15,859 nt of DNA from JBFLVQ01 sp040758525 (GTDB lineage: Bacteria > Acidobacteriota > Blastocatellia > Chloracidobacteriales > JADJPF01), in the NCBI GenBank assembly GCA_040758525.1, contig JBFLVQ010000142.1, positions 1-15,859 of the forward strand, given 5' to 3'. Position numbers and translations under genes: made by a program. This document shows positions 6,711 to 14,779 of this stretch, one piece after another (position 1 is the first letter of the stretch; each line of letters begins with the position of its first letter). The notes under the pieces are model-generated. The model made no database searches and had not been told where the DNA came from. It saw only the letters and a program-made list of their open reading frames with translations.

Positions 6711-8105
6711 ATGTTAAGATTTTTTAATACAATTACCCGTCGCGAAGAAGAGTTTCAGCCACTAGAGAATAATCTCGTACGCATATATGTATGCGGTCCC
6801 ACCGTACACGACTACGCCCATATAGGTAATTTCCGTACCTTTCTCTTCGCCGACTTGTTACGTCGCTATCTAAAATACAAAGGCTACCAGGTCAAGCAGG
6901 TAATGAATATTACCGATATTGAAGATAAGACTATCAAGAAGTCGATTGAGTCCGGGATGTCTCTAAGTGAATATACACGCAAGTATACCGATTATTTCTT
7001 AGAAGATCTCTTTAAGCATCTGCAGGCAGAGCGGCCTGAGCAGATAGTCTTCGCTACCGATCACATAGATGATATGGTCTCATTGATACGCCGTTTAGAG
7101 GCCAATGGGCATACCTATATGAGCGAAGGCTCAGTTTATTACCGTATTGCCTCTTTCCCAGACTATGGCAGGCTCTCAGGGGCAAAGTTGTCTGGTAATA
7201 TGGCGGGCGCACGTGTGGACGTAGACGAGTATGAGAAAGAGGATGCACGGGATTTTGTGCTTTGGAAGGGCGCGCGTGATGGCGAACCGAGCTGGTCAAC
7301 GCCCTTTGGAGATGGGCGGCCAGGTTGGCACCTGGAATGCTCGGCAATGTCTATGCGCTACTTGGGCGAGACATTTGATATCCATGCAGGCGGAACAGAT
7401 CTAATCTTTCCTCACCATGAAAATGAGATTGCACAGAGTGAGGGTGCCACAGGAAAACCCTTTGTACGTTATTGGCTACATGCCGAACATCTGATGATAG
7501 ATGGAAAGAAGATGTCTAAGAGCGAGGGTAACTATTACACCTTGCGTGATCTAATGGCACTAGGCCATTCACTGTTAGGAATTCGCTATCTACTCGTCTC
7601 TGTACCTTACCGCAAGCAGCTTAATTTTACTATCGATGGTTTGCGTGGTAGTGAAGTACGTGTCAAGAAGCTACAAGATTTCCGTCAACGCTTATTTGAG
7701 GCTAATTGCCCACCAGGTGCTAACCCAGTGATTGCCGAGAATATTGTTGCGGCACGGCAGGATTTTGAGTCGGCAATGGATGATAACTTGAACACCTCTG
7801 CTGCGCTGGCGGCGCTCGCTAATTTCGAGACTGGTCTGAACACAGCAATGAATGGTAGCATACTACTAGCCGACAATCGTACTGCTGCGCTTGCGCTAAT
7901 AGACGATTTCCAACAGGTATTAGGAATCTTTGGCGAGCTCAAACATGAGATACTCGATAGCGAGATACAGCAACTTATTGAGGCACGCAAACAGGCGCGT
8001 ATGGCTAAGAACTTTGCCCGCGCTGATGAGATACGTCAGCAATTGGCAGCTCAGGGCATAATTTTAGAAGATACCAAAGATGGCACACGCTGGCATCGCG
8101 CCTGA
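6711..8105 (+). CDS. cysS: Cysteinyl-tRNA synthetase
   Basis: A 464-residue class I aminoacyl-tRNA synthetase that charges tRNA-Cys in the cytoplasm. HIGN at 37-40 is the HIGH motif and KMSKS is at 267-271. The zinc site that selects cysteine is complete: C28, C210, H235 and E239. The C-terminal part is helical and ends in a tRNA-binding segment of normal length. The ATG at 6711 is chosen since the protein then begins MLRFFNTITRREEEF, the standard CysRS start. The in-frame ATG at 6690 and TTG at 6648 lie in or upstream of the promoter. No T-box or other leader is possible given the promoter position. The downstream gene is 123 bp away and probably has its own promoter. Confidence 0.97.
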   Translation: MLRFFNTITRREEEFQPLENNLVRIYVCGPTVHDYAHIGNFRTFLFADLLRRYLKYKGYQVKQVMNITDIEDKTIKKSIESGMSLSEYTRKYTDYFLEDLFKHLQAERPEQIVFATDHIDDMVSLIRRLEANGHTYMSEGSVYYRIASFPDYGRLSGAKLSGNMAGARVDVDEYEKEDARDFVLWKGARDGEPSWSTPFGDGRPGWHLECSAMSMRYLGETFDIHAGGTDLIFPHHENEIAQSEGATGKPFVRYWLHAEHLMIDGKKMSKSEGNYYTLRDLMALGHSLLGIRYLLVSVPYRKQLNFTIDGLRGSEVRVKKLQDFRQRLFEANCPPGANPVIAENIVAARQDFESAMDDNLNTSAALAALANFETGLNTAMNGSILLADNRTAALALIDDFQQVLGIFGELKHEILDSEIQQLIEARKQARMAKNFARADEIRQQLAAQGIILEDTKDGTRWHRA

Positions 8106-8124
8106 ATCACTCGCCACTGCTGGC

Positions 8125-8154
8125 TTGCTGGCAGGTAGGCGGAAATGTTATAGT
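8125..8154 (+). promoter_or_regulatory. Possible promoter of the ytxH-like gene
   Basis: TTGCTG (8125-8130, weak -35) lies 18 bases before TATAGT (8149-8154, five of six matches to the -10 consensus) in the gap after cysS. It would give a leader of about 65 bases. This is a pattern match only. Confidence 0.35.
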
Positions 8155-8228
8155 CTTGAGCCTTATCGTTGGTTCTATATGGTGTTATCGCAGTCCGGGC
8201 AATAATAACAGATCGTATGGAGGGATTT

Positions 8229-8630
8229 ATGGGAGATAATGAAACCAGTTCCAAACTGTCCTATTTTTTGGTAGGTGCAGGTATTGGTGCGGTAATAGCA
8301 CTACTATTTGCGCCCAAAGCAGGCCGCGAACTGCGTGGTGATATTGCTGATGCGACGCGGCGCGGTATTGACTATGCCAACGATAGCGCTAAGGCAATTG
8401 GCGAGCGCGCCACAAACATGTATCAAACAGGTCGCGAAAAGGCACATGAGCTTTATGATGTGAGTCGTGAGAAGACTTCTGGAATAGTACAGGCAAGCCG
8501 AGATGTGATCTCGGATCAACGCGATCGTGTATCAGCAGCAATTGAGGCGGGCAAGCGAGCATATCAGGAAAAGAAGAGTGAAGGCCATATTGCACATGCT
8601 GCAATGGCTGAGTCCAGTGAACAGAGTTAA
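8229..8630 (+). CDS. YtxH-domain protein (general-stress / gas-vesicle-like)
   Basis: A 133-residue protein with a short polar N-terminus, one Gly-rich membrane segment (about residues 10-28) and the YtxH hallmark LLFAPKAGRELR (about 25-36). A long amphipathic, charged helical tail follows, likely coiled coil. YtxH proteins are small membrane-anchored proteins linked to general stress in Bacillus; their molecular role is unclear. The ATG at 8229 is preferred over the ATG at 8217 or the TTG/ATG-less extension, because GGAGGG at 8219-8224 sits four to five bases before it. The next gene follows after 26 bp, forming a pair like Bacillus ytxH/ytxG. Confidence 0.85.
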   Translation: MGDNETSSKLSYFLVGAGIGAVIALLFAPKAGRELRGDIADATRRGIDYANDSAKAIGERATNMYQTGREKAHELYDVSREKTSGIVQASRDVISDQRDRVSAAIEAGKRAYQEKKSEGHIAHAAMAESSEQS

Positions 8631-8656
8631 TATATTAGCAGAGTGAGGAAAGCACG

Positions 8657-9340
8657 GTGACTGCGCTGGAGATCATCCTTATTGTTGCCAATGTTGTCTT
8701 AGCCGGCATGTTGGTATTGTTGTTCCGTGTTCTGCTGCGTGGATTGGATGAGGTACGTCAGGCCACTGCTAAGTTTGGTAAGCAAGCATTAGACTTGCAG
8801 GTTCGTATGGAGGATAAGCTGCAGCGTCTGCAAAATCGTGCTGAGCCATTAATGGAAGAGACACAACGATTGGTTGCTGCTGCACAACCAACGTTGGAAC
8901 AGGTACGTCAGTTACTTGCTGCTACAACACCAGTCATTATTGAGATGCAGGCAGTAGCACAATTGGCTAAAGAGACTGCGACAACTGCTAAATCTGCTGC
9001 AACCACTCTTAAGATCGAGACAGAGAGCTGTATGGCAGCAATTAATGCCACTACTAAAGAGCTGACAGAGATGACACGTGATGAGGCAGAGAGTGTACGC
9101 GAGTTAGTGGCAGATGCACGTCAACGCGCTGCGCGTCAGGTGATGCGCGTCGATCAGATTGTTACACGCACCACGGATCGCATAGACGAGACAGCCGCCA
9201 TTGTACAGAATGGTGTACTCAAGCCTGTCAATGAGATTGCGGCTGTACTTGCGGCTGTGCAGGGTTTCCTACAGGTGCTTTTTGCGCAAGAGCGTAAAAC
9301 CATCGATCAAGCTTATCAAGACGAAGAGATGTTCATTTGA
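8657..9340 (+). CDS. Membrane-anchored coiled-coil protein (DUF948/YtxG-like)
   Basis: A 227-residue protein with one N-terminal membrane segment (about residues 5-27, rich in I, L and V). About 190 residues of Ala/Gln/Glu/Thr-rich sequence with heptad character follow, with few aromatic residues, typical of a long coiled coil. The start is GTG at 8657, with GAGGAA about nine bases upstream. The closest family I can suggest is DUF948 (Bacillus YtxG), based on the layout and the adjacent YtxH gene, not on strong motifs. It could act as a cell-envelope or cytoskeleton-like scaffold. A hairpin and then a terminator follow the stop codon. Confidence 0.7.
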   Translation: MTALEIILIVANVVLAGMLVLLFRVLLRGLDEVRQATAKFGKQALDLQVRMEDKLQRLQNRAEPLMEETQRLVAAAQPTLEQVRQLLAATTPVIIEMQAVAQLAKETATTAKSAATTLKIETESCMAAINATTKELTEMTRDEAESVRELVADARQRAARQVMRVDQIVTRTTDRIDETAAIVQNGVLKPVNEIAAVLAAVQGFLQVLFAQERKTIDQAYQDEEMFI

Positions 9341-9342
9341 TA

Positions 9343-9358
9343 GCGGCCTTTTGGCCGC
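9343..9358 (+). repeat. Perfect GC hairpin after the coiled-coil gene
   Basis: GCGGCC and GGCCGC enclose a TTTT loop two bases after the stop codon. It has no T tract, so it is not a classic terminator by itself. It may protect the 3' end of the message or assist the terminator just downstream. Confidence 0.5.
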
Positions 9359-9363
9359 CAATT

Positions 9364-9400
9364 AGCACCTGAACGTATAGTCGCAGGTGCTTTTCTCTTT
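9364..9400 (+). terminator. Rho-independent terminator (or attenuator) before ileS
   Basis: AGCACCTG (9364-9371) pairs perfectly with CAGGTGCT (9384-9391), followed by the T-rich run TTTTCTCTTT. It ends only about 22 bases before the ileS ATG, leaving no room for a normal promoter after it. The loop contains TATAGT (9376-9381), a possible -10, with TTGG about 19 bases upstream as a poor -35. So ileS may be transcribed from a promoter overlapping the terminator, or by readthrough. Confidence 0.65.
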
Positions 9401-9421
9401 TATGGAGATATTAGGAGAAAT

Positions 9422-12202
9422 ATGACGACAGAAGCTCCCCGTGATCTGAAAGCAACCGTAAATCTGCCTGATACCCCATTCGCACAGAAAGGGAATCTGG
9501 TACAAGCCGAGCCGCTACGGCTGCAGAAATGGCAAGATTTAGATCTTTACAACAAGTTGCGGCAAACTCGCGCTGGCCGCCCAATCTACAGTCTTCATGA
9601 TGGCCCTCCTTATGCCAATGGTAAGATTCATATGGGTACGGCCATGAACAAAATTCTTAAGGATTTTGTTGTTAAGTCGCGCGCTATGATGGGCTATGAC
9701 ACCCCCTATATTCCTGGTTACGATTGCCATGGTCTGCCTATTGAGAGCCTGGTTGATAAACAGTTGGGGGGAAAGAAGATCGGTATGTCAGTGTTGGAGA
9801 TAAGACAACATTGTCGTGCCTTTGCAGAACGTCATATTGCCGAGATGAATCGCGATTTTGCTCGTCTAGGCGTATTCGGTGAATGGGACAATCCTTATAA
9901 GACTATGGATTACCAGTATGAGGCAGATACTCTGCGTGCGCTGGGCAGATTCATTAACGAAGGAAGCGTCTATCGCGGTCTTAAACCGGTCCATTGGTGC
10001 ATCAATTGCCAGACTGCGCTAGCAGAGGCTGAAGTAGAGTATAACAAGCATACCAGTCCTTCTGTCTACGTGAAATTTCCTCTACATAGTGCGCCAGAAC
10101 AGCTTGATGCCAGTCTAGCAGGACGTAGTGTCAATGTGATCATCTGGACTACTACGCCCTGGACATTGCCTGCCAATCTAGGTATCTGCTTCAATGCGCA
10201 TTTCAACTATAGCGCTGTAGCCGTCAATGATGAGGTCTATATTGTTGCTAGTGATCGGCTTAAGACGGTAAGCGAGAAATTGGGCTGGCAAGCGCCACAA
10301 TTACTGGCTGAATTCAAGGGTGAGAAGTTGGAACGATTACAAGCACGGCATCCTTTTATTGAGCGTGATTCACTCTTTATGCTTGGTGATCATGTCACGC
10401 TCGAAGTCGGTACAGGTTGTGTGCATACTGCGCCTGGTCATGGTCATGATGATTATGTGATAGGCAAACAGTATGGTTTAGAGATCTATTGTCCAGTTGA
10501 TAATCGTGGTGTTTTTAAATCAGATGTTGAACATTTTGCTGGTAAGCAGATCTTTGCTGCTAATCCAGAGATTGTTGAATTAATGCGTACACGTGGAGTG
10601 CTCTTACATCATGAGAATTATGAACACGATTATCCACATTGCTGGCGCTGTCATAAGCCGGTCGTCTTCCGTGCTACTCCACAATGGTTCATTTCAATGG
10701 ATAAGAACGATCTACGTGGTCGTGCTATCGCCGCGATCAATGATATCTATTGGAAGCCTGGTTGGGGTCAAGAGCGTATGCACAATATGTTTGCCAACCG
10801 CATCGATTGGTGTATCTCTCGTCAACGTAGTTGGGGTGTACCAATCACTGCCTTCTACTGTGAGGGTTGTGGTGGAGAGCTAATCTCAGCCGAGATCATA
10901 GAGCATATCGCAGAGATCTTTGATCGTGAAGGTGCCGATGCTTGGTATGCTCGTCAAATTGAAGAGTTACTACCTGTAGGCAGCAAATGCGATCAGTGTG
11001 GTGGTACAAATTTCAAAAAAGAGATGGATATACTCGATGTATGGCTTGACTCTGGGGTAAGTTGGACCGTAATGACACGACGTGGTTATAACATACCAGT
11101 CGATCTATACATTGAAGGTTCAGATCAATATCGTGGTTGGTTCAACAGTTCGCTAGTATGTGGCCTGGAGTTAAAGAATACAGCTCCCTACCGGACCTGT
11201 ATCACACATGGTTATGTGATCGATAAGGACGCACGTAAGATGTCAAAGTCGATTGGCAATGTCATAGAGCCAGAAAAAGTTCTTAAGCAACATGGCGCTG
11301 ACATACTGCGTTTATGGGCAGCAAGTATCGATTACACTGAGGATATACCTATCTCTGATGAGATTCTCAAGCGGCTCTCAGAAAGCTATCGTAAACTTCG
11401 CAACACTGCTAAATATGCGCTTGGCAACCTATCCGACTTCTCGCCGGTTGAAGATAGTGTGCCATTTGCAGAGATGTTTGAGATCGATGTCTGGGCGGTT
11501 ATGGTGACCAATGAGTTGGTCAGTAAAGTAATAGAAGCCTATAAAAAGTACGAGTTTCATCTAGCTTACCGTGAACTACTAGGCTTCTGTTCGCTAGAAC
11601 TCTCTACGCTCTACTTCGATATATTAAAAGATCGTCTCTATACCTATCCACCCAAGTCAAAAGCACGACGTTCTGCGCAGACTGCCATCTATAAGATCAT
11701 TAACACACTGGCGCTGCTTTCCTCGCCTATCCTGGTTTTTACTGCCGATGAGATCTGGGAACAGATCCCATCTGGTACAGAGTCACGCCCTGTTTCGGTG
11801 CATCTAGCAGAGTTTCCTGCTTATGATGCTGCCCTCACAGATGGCGCGCTACTAGCGCGTTGGGAGCGACTCTTTGAGGTACGTGGCCTGGTCAAGAAGG
11901 CATTGGAGGAGGCTGGTTTTGGTGGTGGCTCATCACTTAAAGCCAAGGTAATTCTTAAGGCGCGTGGTGAAGATGCAGAGTTTCTACGTCGTTATGAGGA
12001 GCAGTTGCATTTCATCTTTATCACTTCACAGGCAGAAGTAGTAACTGATGAGACCGTTACCCAATTACAAATAGAGGTTGTGCCAGGCGAAGGTCAGAAG
12101 TGTGAGCGTTGCTGGCATTACACAAATGATATTGGCGCCAACTTGCGCTATCCTACTATATGTGCTCGTTGCGCTGATAACATTACAGAAGGCTGGAGCT
12201 GA
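9422..12202 (+). CDS. ileS: Isoleucyl-tRNA synthetase (bacterial type 1)
   Basis: A 926-residue class I synthetase charging tRNA-Ile. The signature usually reading HIGH or HMGH is HMGT (70-73), followed by the normal AMNKILKDF. The editing domain shows TTPWTLPANLG and GTGCVHTAPGHGHDDY (330-345), including the Asp that clears valine. KMSKS is at 606-610. Cys pairs CEGC (480-483) and CDQC (523-526) form a probable zinc ribbon, and the C-terminal zinc finger is complete (C894, C897, C914, C917). That finger places it in the mupirocin-sensitive IleRS1 class rather than IleRS2. The ATG at 9422 has AGGAGAA just upstream. No T-box leader precedes it. lspA follows after 109 bp, a conserved ileS-lspA order. 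Confidence 0.97.
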   Translation: MTTEAPRDLKATVNLPDTPFAQKGNLVQAEPLRLQKWQDLDLYNKLRQTRAGRPIYSLHDGPPYANGKIHMGTAMNKILKDFVVKSRAMMGYDTPYIPGYDCHGLPIESLVDKQLGGKKIGMSVLEIRQHCRAFAERHIAEMNRDFARLGVFGEWDNPYKTMDYQYEADTLRALGRFINEGSVYRGLKPVHWCINCQTALAEAEVEYNKHTSPSVYVKFPLHSAPEQLDASLAGRSVNVIIWTTTPWTLPANLGICFNAHFNYSAVAVNDEVYIVASDRLKTVSEKLGWQAPQLLAEFKGEKLERLQARHPFIERDSLFMLGDHVTLEVGTGCVHTAPGHGHDDYVIGKQYGLEIYCPVDNRGVFKSDVEHFAGKQIFAANPEIVELMRTRGVLLHHENYEHDYPHCWRCHKPVVFRATPQWFISMDKNDLRGRAIAAINDIYWKPGWGQERMHNMFANRIDWCISRQRSWGVPITAFYCEGCGGELISAEIIEHIAEIFDREGADAWYARQIEELLPVGSKCDQCGGTNFKKEMDILDVWLDSGVSWTVMTRRGYNIPVDLYIEGSDQYRGWFNSSLVCGLELKNTAPYRTCITHGYVIDKDARKMSKSIGNVIEPEKVLKQHGADILRLWAASIDYTEDIPISDEILKRLSESYRKLRNTAKYALGNLSDFSPVEDSVPFAEMFEIDVWAVMVTNELVSKVIEAYKKYEFHLAYRELLGFCSLELSTLYFDILKDRLYTYPPKSKARRSAQTAIYKIINTLALLSSPILVFTADEIWEQIPSGTESRPVSVHLAEFPAYDAALTDGALLARWERLFEVRGLVKKALEEAGFGGGSSLKAKVILKARGEDAEFLRRYEEQLHFIFITSQAEVVTDETVTQLQIEVVPGEGQKCERCWHYTNDIGANLRYPTICARCADNITEGWS

Positions 12203-12228
12203 GCGATTGCAGATCATCGGACTGCTAA

Positions 12229-12264
12229 TGGCGGATAAGAAGAAAATTGCTTCTCAATCCGCCA
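12229..12264 (+). repeat. Long two-part hairpin between ileS and lspA
   Basis: TGGCGGAT (12229-12236) pairs with ATCCGCCA (12257-12264), and inside it AGAAG pairs with CTTCT around a seven-base loop. No T tract follows, so it is unlikely to terminate transcription. It may be a processing or stability element separating ileS from lspA in a shared transcript. Confidence 0.5.
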
Positions 12265-12311
12265 GGAGCAATCTACAATCCTTATAGAGTTGGTATTAAA
12301 AGGAGGGTAAT

Positions 12312-12839
12312 TTGCGTCATACGCTCCACTATTCTCTCTTGGCACTGTTTATTGTGGTGTGTGATCAGGTCGCCAAGCGGTGGGCCTATATGCGCTTGCG
12401 ACTAGGTTCAGACATCTCTGTTATTGATGGCTTCTTTAAGCTCAGCTATACAGAGAATCCAGGTATTGCCTTTGGTCTCTTCTCTGATTCCCAGCATATT
12501 CTAAAGATCTGGTTATTGGCGGCAATCTCCATCATTGCTATTGGGCTAGTAGTGTACTTCGCTATCAAGTCGCCTCCAGATAAACGCTTGTTACTAATCG
12601 CGCTGATGTTTGTTTTGGGGGGAGTGATAGGCAATCTGATTGACCGTATTGTCTACGGAGTAGTGATAGATTTTATTGAATTCTATATAGGTGAGCGCCA
12701 CTGGCCTAACTTCAATATTGCTGATACAGCGATCTGCGTTGGCGCGGTATTACTCAGTATTGATATACTGAGAGAGCCTAAAAATGAGGCTCTTCCTGTA
12801 AGACAGGATGAGCGTCAAGAAGAAGGAGCTTCTAAGTAG
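12312..12839 (+). CDS. lspA: Lipoprotein signal peptidase (signal peptidase II)
   Basis: A 175-residue inner-membrane aspartyl protease with four hydrophobic segments. It cuts the signal peptide from diacylglyceryl-modified prolipoproteins. Family blocks are DQVAKRWA (18-25), YTENPGIAFGLF (46-57), GNLIDR with catalytic D111, and FNIADTA with catalytic D138. Start is TTG at 12312, four bases after the strong AGGAGGG at 12301-12307; no ATG is available before the first block. The C-terminal tail is short and charged (about 154-175). The lgt gene, whose product supplies its substrate, starts three bases after the stop codon. Globomycin would be the expected inhibitor. Confidence 0.96.
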   Translation: MRHTLHYSLLALFIVVCDQVAKRWAYMRLRLGSDISVIDGFFKLSYTENPGIAFGLFSDSQHILKIWLLAAISIIAIGLVVYFAIKSPPDKRLLLIALMFVLGGVIGNLIDRIVYGVVIDFIEFYIGERHWPNFNIADTAICVGAVLLSIDILREPKNEALPVRQDERQEEGASK

Positions 12840-12842
12840 TAA

Positions 12843-13664
12843 GTGTTACCAGAGCTATTCAAAATTCCTATTATAGATTTCACCGTGAGCACATACGGTC
12901 TAATGCTCGCCACCGCATTACTATTTGGTCTATGGTTGGCGGCACGACTAGCAGCACGTGATGGCTATGAGAGCGCAAAGGTCTATGACATAGGTCTCTA
13001 CATGCTTGTTACAGGACTGCTAGGCTCTAAAGTCCTGATGATCTTCACAGAGTGGTCAGAGTTTGTGAATAATCCTGCACGACTCTTTTCTTTAGAGTTT
13101 CTACGCTCAGCCGGCGTCTATTATGGTGGACTTTTGAGTGCAGTAGGTATCAGTATTTATCTTGCTCGTCGCTATAGTATTCCCTGGTGGTCATTTGCTG
13201 ATGCCTGTGCTCCTGGCATTGCCATTGGCCAATTCTTTGGCCGCCTCGGCTGCTTTGCCGCCGGTTGCTGTTGGGGTAAACCAACTACCTCTTGGATTGG
13301 AGTACAATTTACTGCGCGCGCTCACGAATTGACCGGTGTGCCGATCGATATGCATCTGCACCCTACTCAACTTTACGAATCATTAACTACACTTTTGATC
13401 ACAGGGATATTGCTGTATGTGCATAAACGTCGTCAATTCCGTGGTCAGGTAATTCTCTGTTATGCTGCGCTCTACTCGCTAGCACGATTTAGCATGGAGT
13501 TCTTACGCGATGATCCTCGTGGCAGTCTCTTGGGTGTTTCCACTTCCCAGTTGGTCTCACTGATAATTGGTCCAATTGCGGTCGCAGCGCTAATTTACCG
13601 CTGGCGACATGCGAAAAAGACTACTACAGCCACTGGCGCACAGCTTTCGGAGCAACCGTCATAA
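12843..13664 (+). CDS. lgt: Prolipoprotein diacylglyceryl transferase
   Basis: A 273-residue polytopic membrane enzyme that moves diacylglycerol from phosphatidylglycerol to the lipobox cysteine of prolipoproteins, the step before LspA. The signature is FGRLGCFAAGCCWG (132-145), a Cys-rich form of the GRIGNFINxE pattern of enterobacteria, with the conserved Arg134. Other blocks are TYGLMLA (17-23), YYGGL (93-97), HPTQLYES (173-180) and LEFLRDDPRG near the C-terminus. Start is GTG at 12843; AAGGAG at 12823-12828 is rather far (14 bases), so translation may be coupled to lspA. Its stop codon TAA overlaps the proposed AUA start of rluD. Confidence 0.95.
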   Translation: MLPELFKIPIIDFTVSTYGLMLATALLFGLWLAARLAARDGYESAKVYDIGLYMLVTGLLGSKVLMIFTEWSEFVNNPARLFSLEFLRSAGVYYGGLLSAVGISIYLARRYSIPWWSFADACAPGIAIGQFFGRLGCFAAGCCWGKPTTSWIGVQFTARAHELTGVPIDMHLHPTQLYESLTTLLITGILLYVHKRRQFRGQVILCYAALYSLARFSMEFLRDDPRGSLLGVSTSQLVSLIIGPIAVAALIYRWRHAKKTTTATGAQLSEQPS

Positions 13665-14638
13665 CTGCACAATCCCCTTCGCCAGACATTATCACTCTTG
13701 AAGTAGTTATTGCAGATGCTGGCCAGCGGCTTGATCAATATCTTGCTGCACAACTTGCTAGCTACAGTCGTACTCGCCTACAGCGGCAGATCTCTGAGGG
13801 TGATGTTTTAGTAAATGATCGAGTAGCAAAGGCAAGCTACCGAGTACAGGCTGGTGATCATATTGAGATTGAGTTGCCTGCGCCAGCTATCAACAGATTG
13901 GTAGCTGAGCCTATGCAGCTTGATATTGTTTATGAAGATGAAGAGATTGTGGTAGTAAATAAACCTGCCGGATTAACCGTCCATCCCGGTGCAGGAGTAG
14001 CGCAAGGTACATTAGCTAATGGTCTGGTTGCTCATTTTACTGAGCTTTCTACGGCTGCCTCACCATTACGGCCTGGTATTGTACACCGACTGGATCGTGA
14101 TACTTCAGGCCTATTGGTAGTTGCCAAGACTGAACTAGCACATCAACATCTTGCTGATCAGTTTGCCACACGTAAAGTGGAAAAAGACTATTGTGCGCTT
14201 GTCTATGGTCAAGTAGCAGCAGTTCAAGGCAAAATAGATCTTCCTATTGGTCGTCATCCTGTGCATCGTACCAAGATGTGTATAGCCAAACCTGGACAGG
14301 GACGTACGGCGCTTACTTACTATTATGTACGCCGACGCTATCACGAATTTACCGAACTCAATGTGCAGATCAAGACTGGGCGTACACATCAGATTCGTGT
14401 GCATCTAGCCTATCTACATCACCCTGTTGTAGGTGATGAGATTTATGGTACAGGTCGTGCGACCTCTGTGCATGATCTAAATGCGAGGCGGGCAATTGCA
14501 GCATTAGGGCGACATTTCCTACATGCAAGCCGACTCGCCTTTACTCATCCAGTTAGCGGCGCCTGGCTTGAATTTACGGCACCATTGCCGCCAGAGTTAA
14601 ATAATTTTCTTACTGTCATTGTCATTGACAGTAATTGA
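13661..14638 (+). CDS. rluD: 23S rRNA pseudouridine synthase RluD, probable AUA start
   Basis: A 325-residue RluA/RluD-family synthase, isomerising uridines in 23S rRNA (positions 1911/1915/1917 in E. coli). The N-terminal S4 RNA-binding domain (about residues 18-75) is clear from AGQRLDQYLAAQL, SRTRLQRQI and GDVLVND. The catalytic domain carries NKPAGLTVHPG and HRLDRDTSG with catalytic D145. The frame is open from inside lgt, yet no ATG, GTG or TTG precedes the S4 domain. ATA at 13661, overlapping the lgt TAA, has GGAG (13649-13652) eight bases upstream and gives normal family length. The TTG at 13874 is an internal Leu and would delete the S4 domain. A sequencing error converting ATG to ATA is the main alternative. 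RluC or a YlyB-type enzyme is possible. Confidence 0.9.
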   Translation: MTAQSPSPDIITLEVVIADAGQRLDQYLAAQLASYSRTRLQRQISEGDVLVNDRVAKASYRVQAGDHIEIELPAPAINRLVAEPMQLDIVYEDEEIVVVNKPAGLTVHPGAGVAQGTLANGLVAHFTELSTAASPLRPGIVHRLDRDTSGLLVVAKTELAHQHLADQFATRKVEKDYCALVYGQVAAVQGKIDLPIGRHPVHRTKMCIAKPGQGRTALTYYYVRRRYHEFTELNVQIKTGRTHQIRVHLAYLHHPVVGDEIYGTGRATSVHDLNARRAIAALGRHFLHASRLAFTHPVSGAWLEFTAPLPPELNNFLTVIVIDSN

Positions 14639-14643
14639 TTTTT
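14610..14643 (+). terminator. Rho-independent terminator overlapping the end of rluD
   Basis: TTACTGTCA (14610-14618) and TGACAGTAA (14626-14634) form a perfect 9-bp stem with a seven-base loop, followed by TTGATTTTT. The stem encodes the last residues of RluD and the T-rich stretch contains its stop codon. It would end the ileS-lspA-lgt-rluD transcript. Confidence 0.6.
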
Positions 14644-14779
14644 GACCCTAAGATTGTGCCATCGTTTTTCCTTTTTGTTCGGTATCAATACGTACAGTCA
14701 AGAGGTTGCAACTTGTTCTCTGGTACTAGGCATCCAAGGGGCTGATAACTCCAATAATCTGCTTGGACAAGTGGTTTTT

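Noticed and set aside
9341..9421. T-box leader for ileS
   Set aside because: The region is too short and has no T-box sequence or specifier stem; it holds two simple hairpins only.
12773..12793. Seven-bp hairpin (AGAGCCT/AGGCTCT) in the lspA tail
   Set aside because: It lies inside coding sequence, has no T tract, and could arise by chance.
13874..14638. Truncated RluD lacking the S4 domain
   Set aside because: The upstream in-frame sequence encodes a complete S4 domain with no stop, so the truncation is an artefact of start-codon choice.
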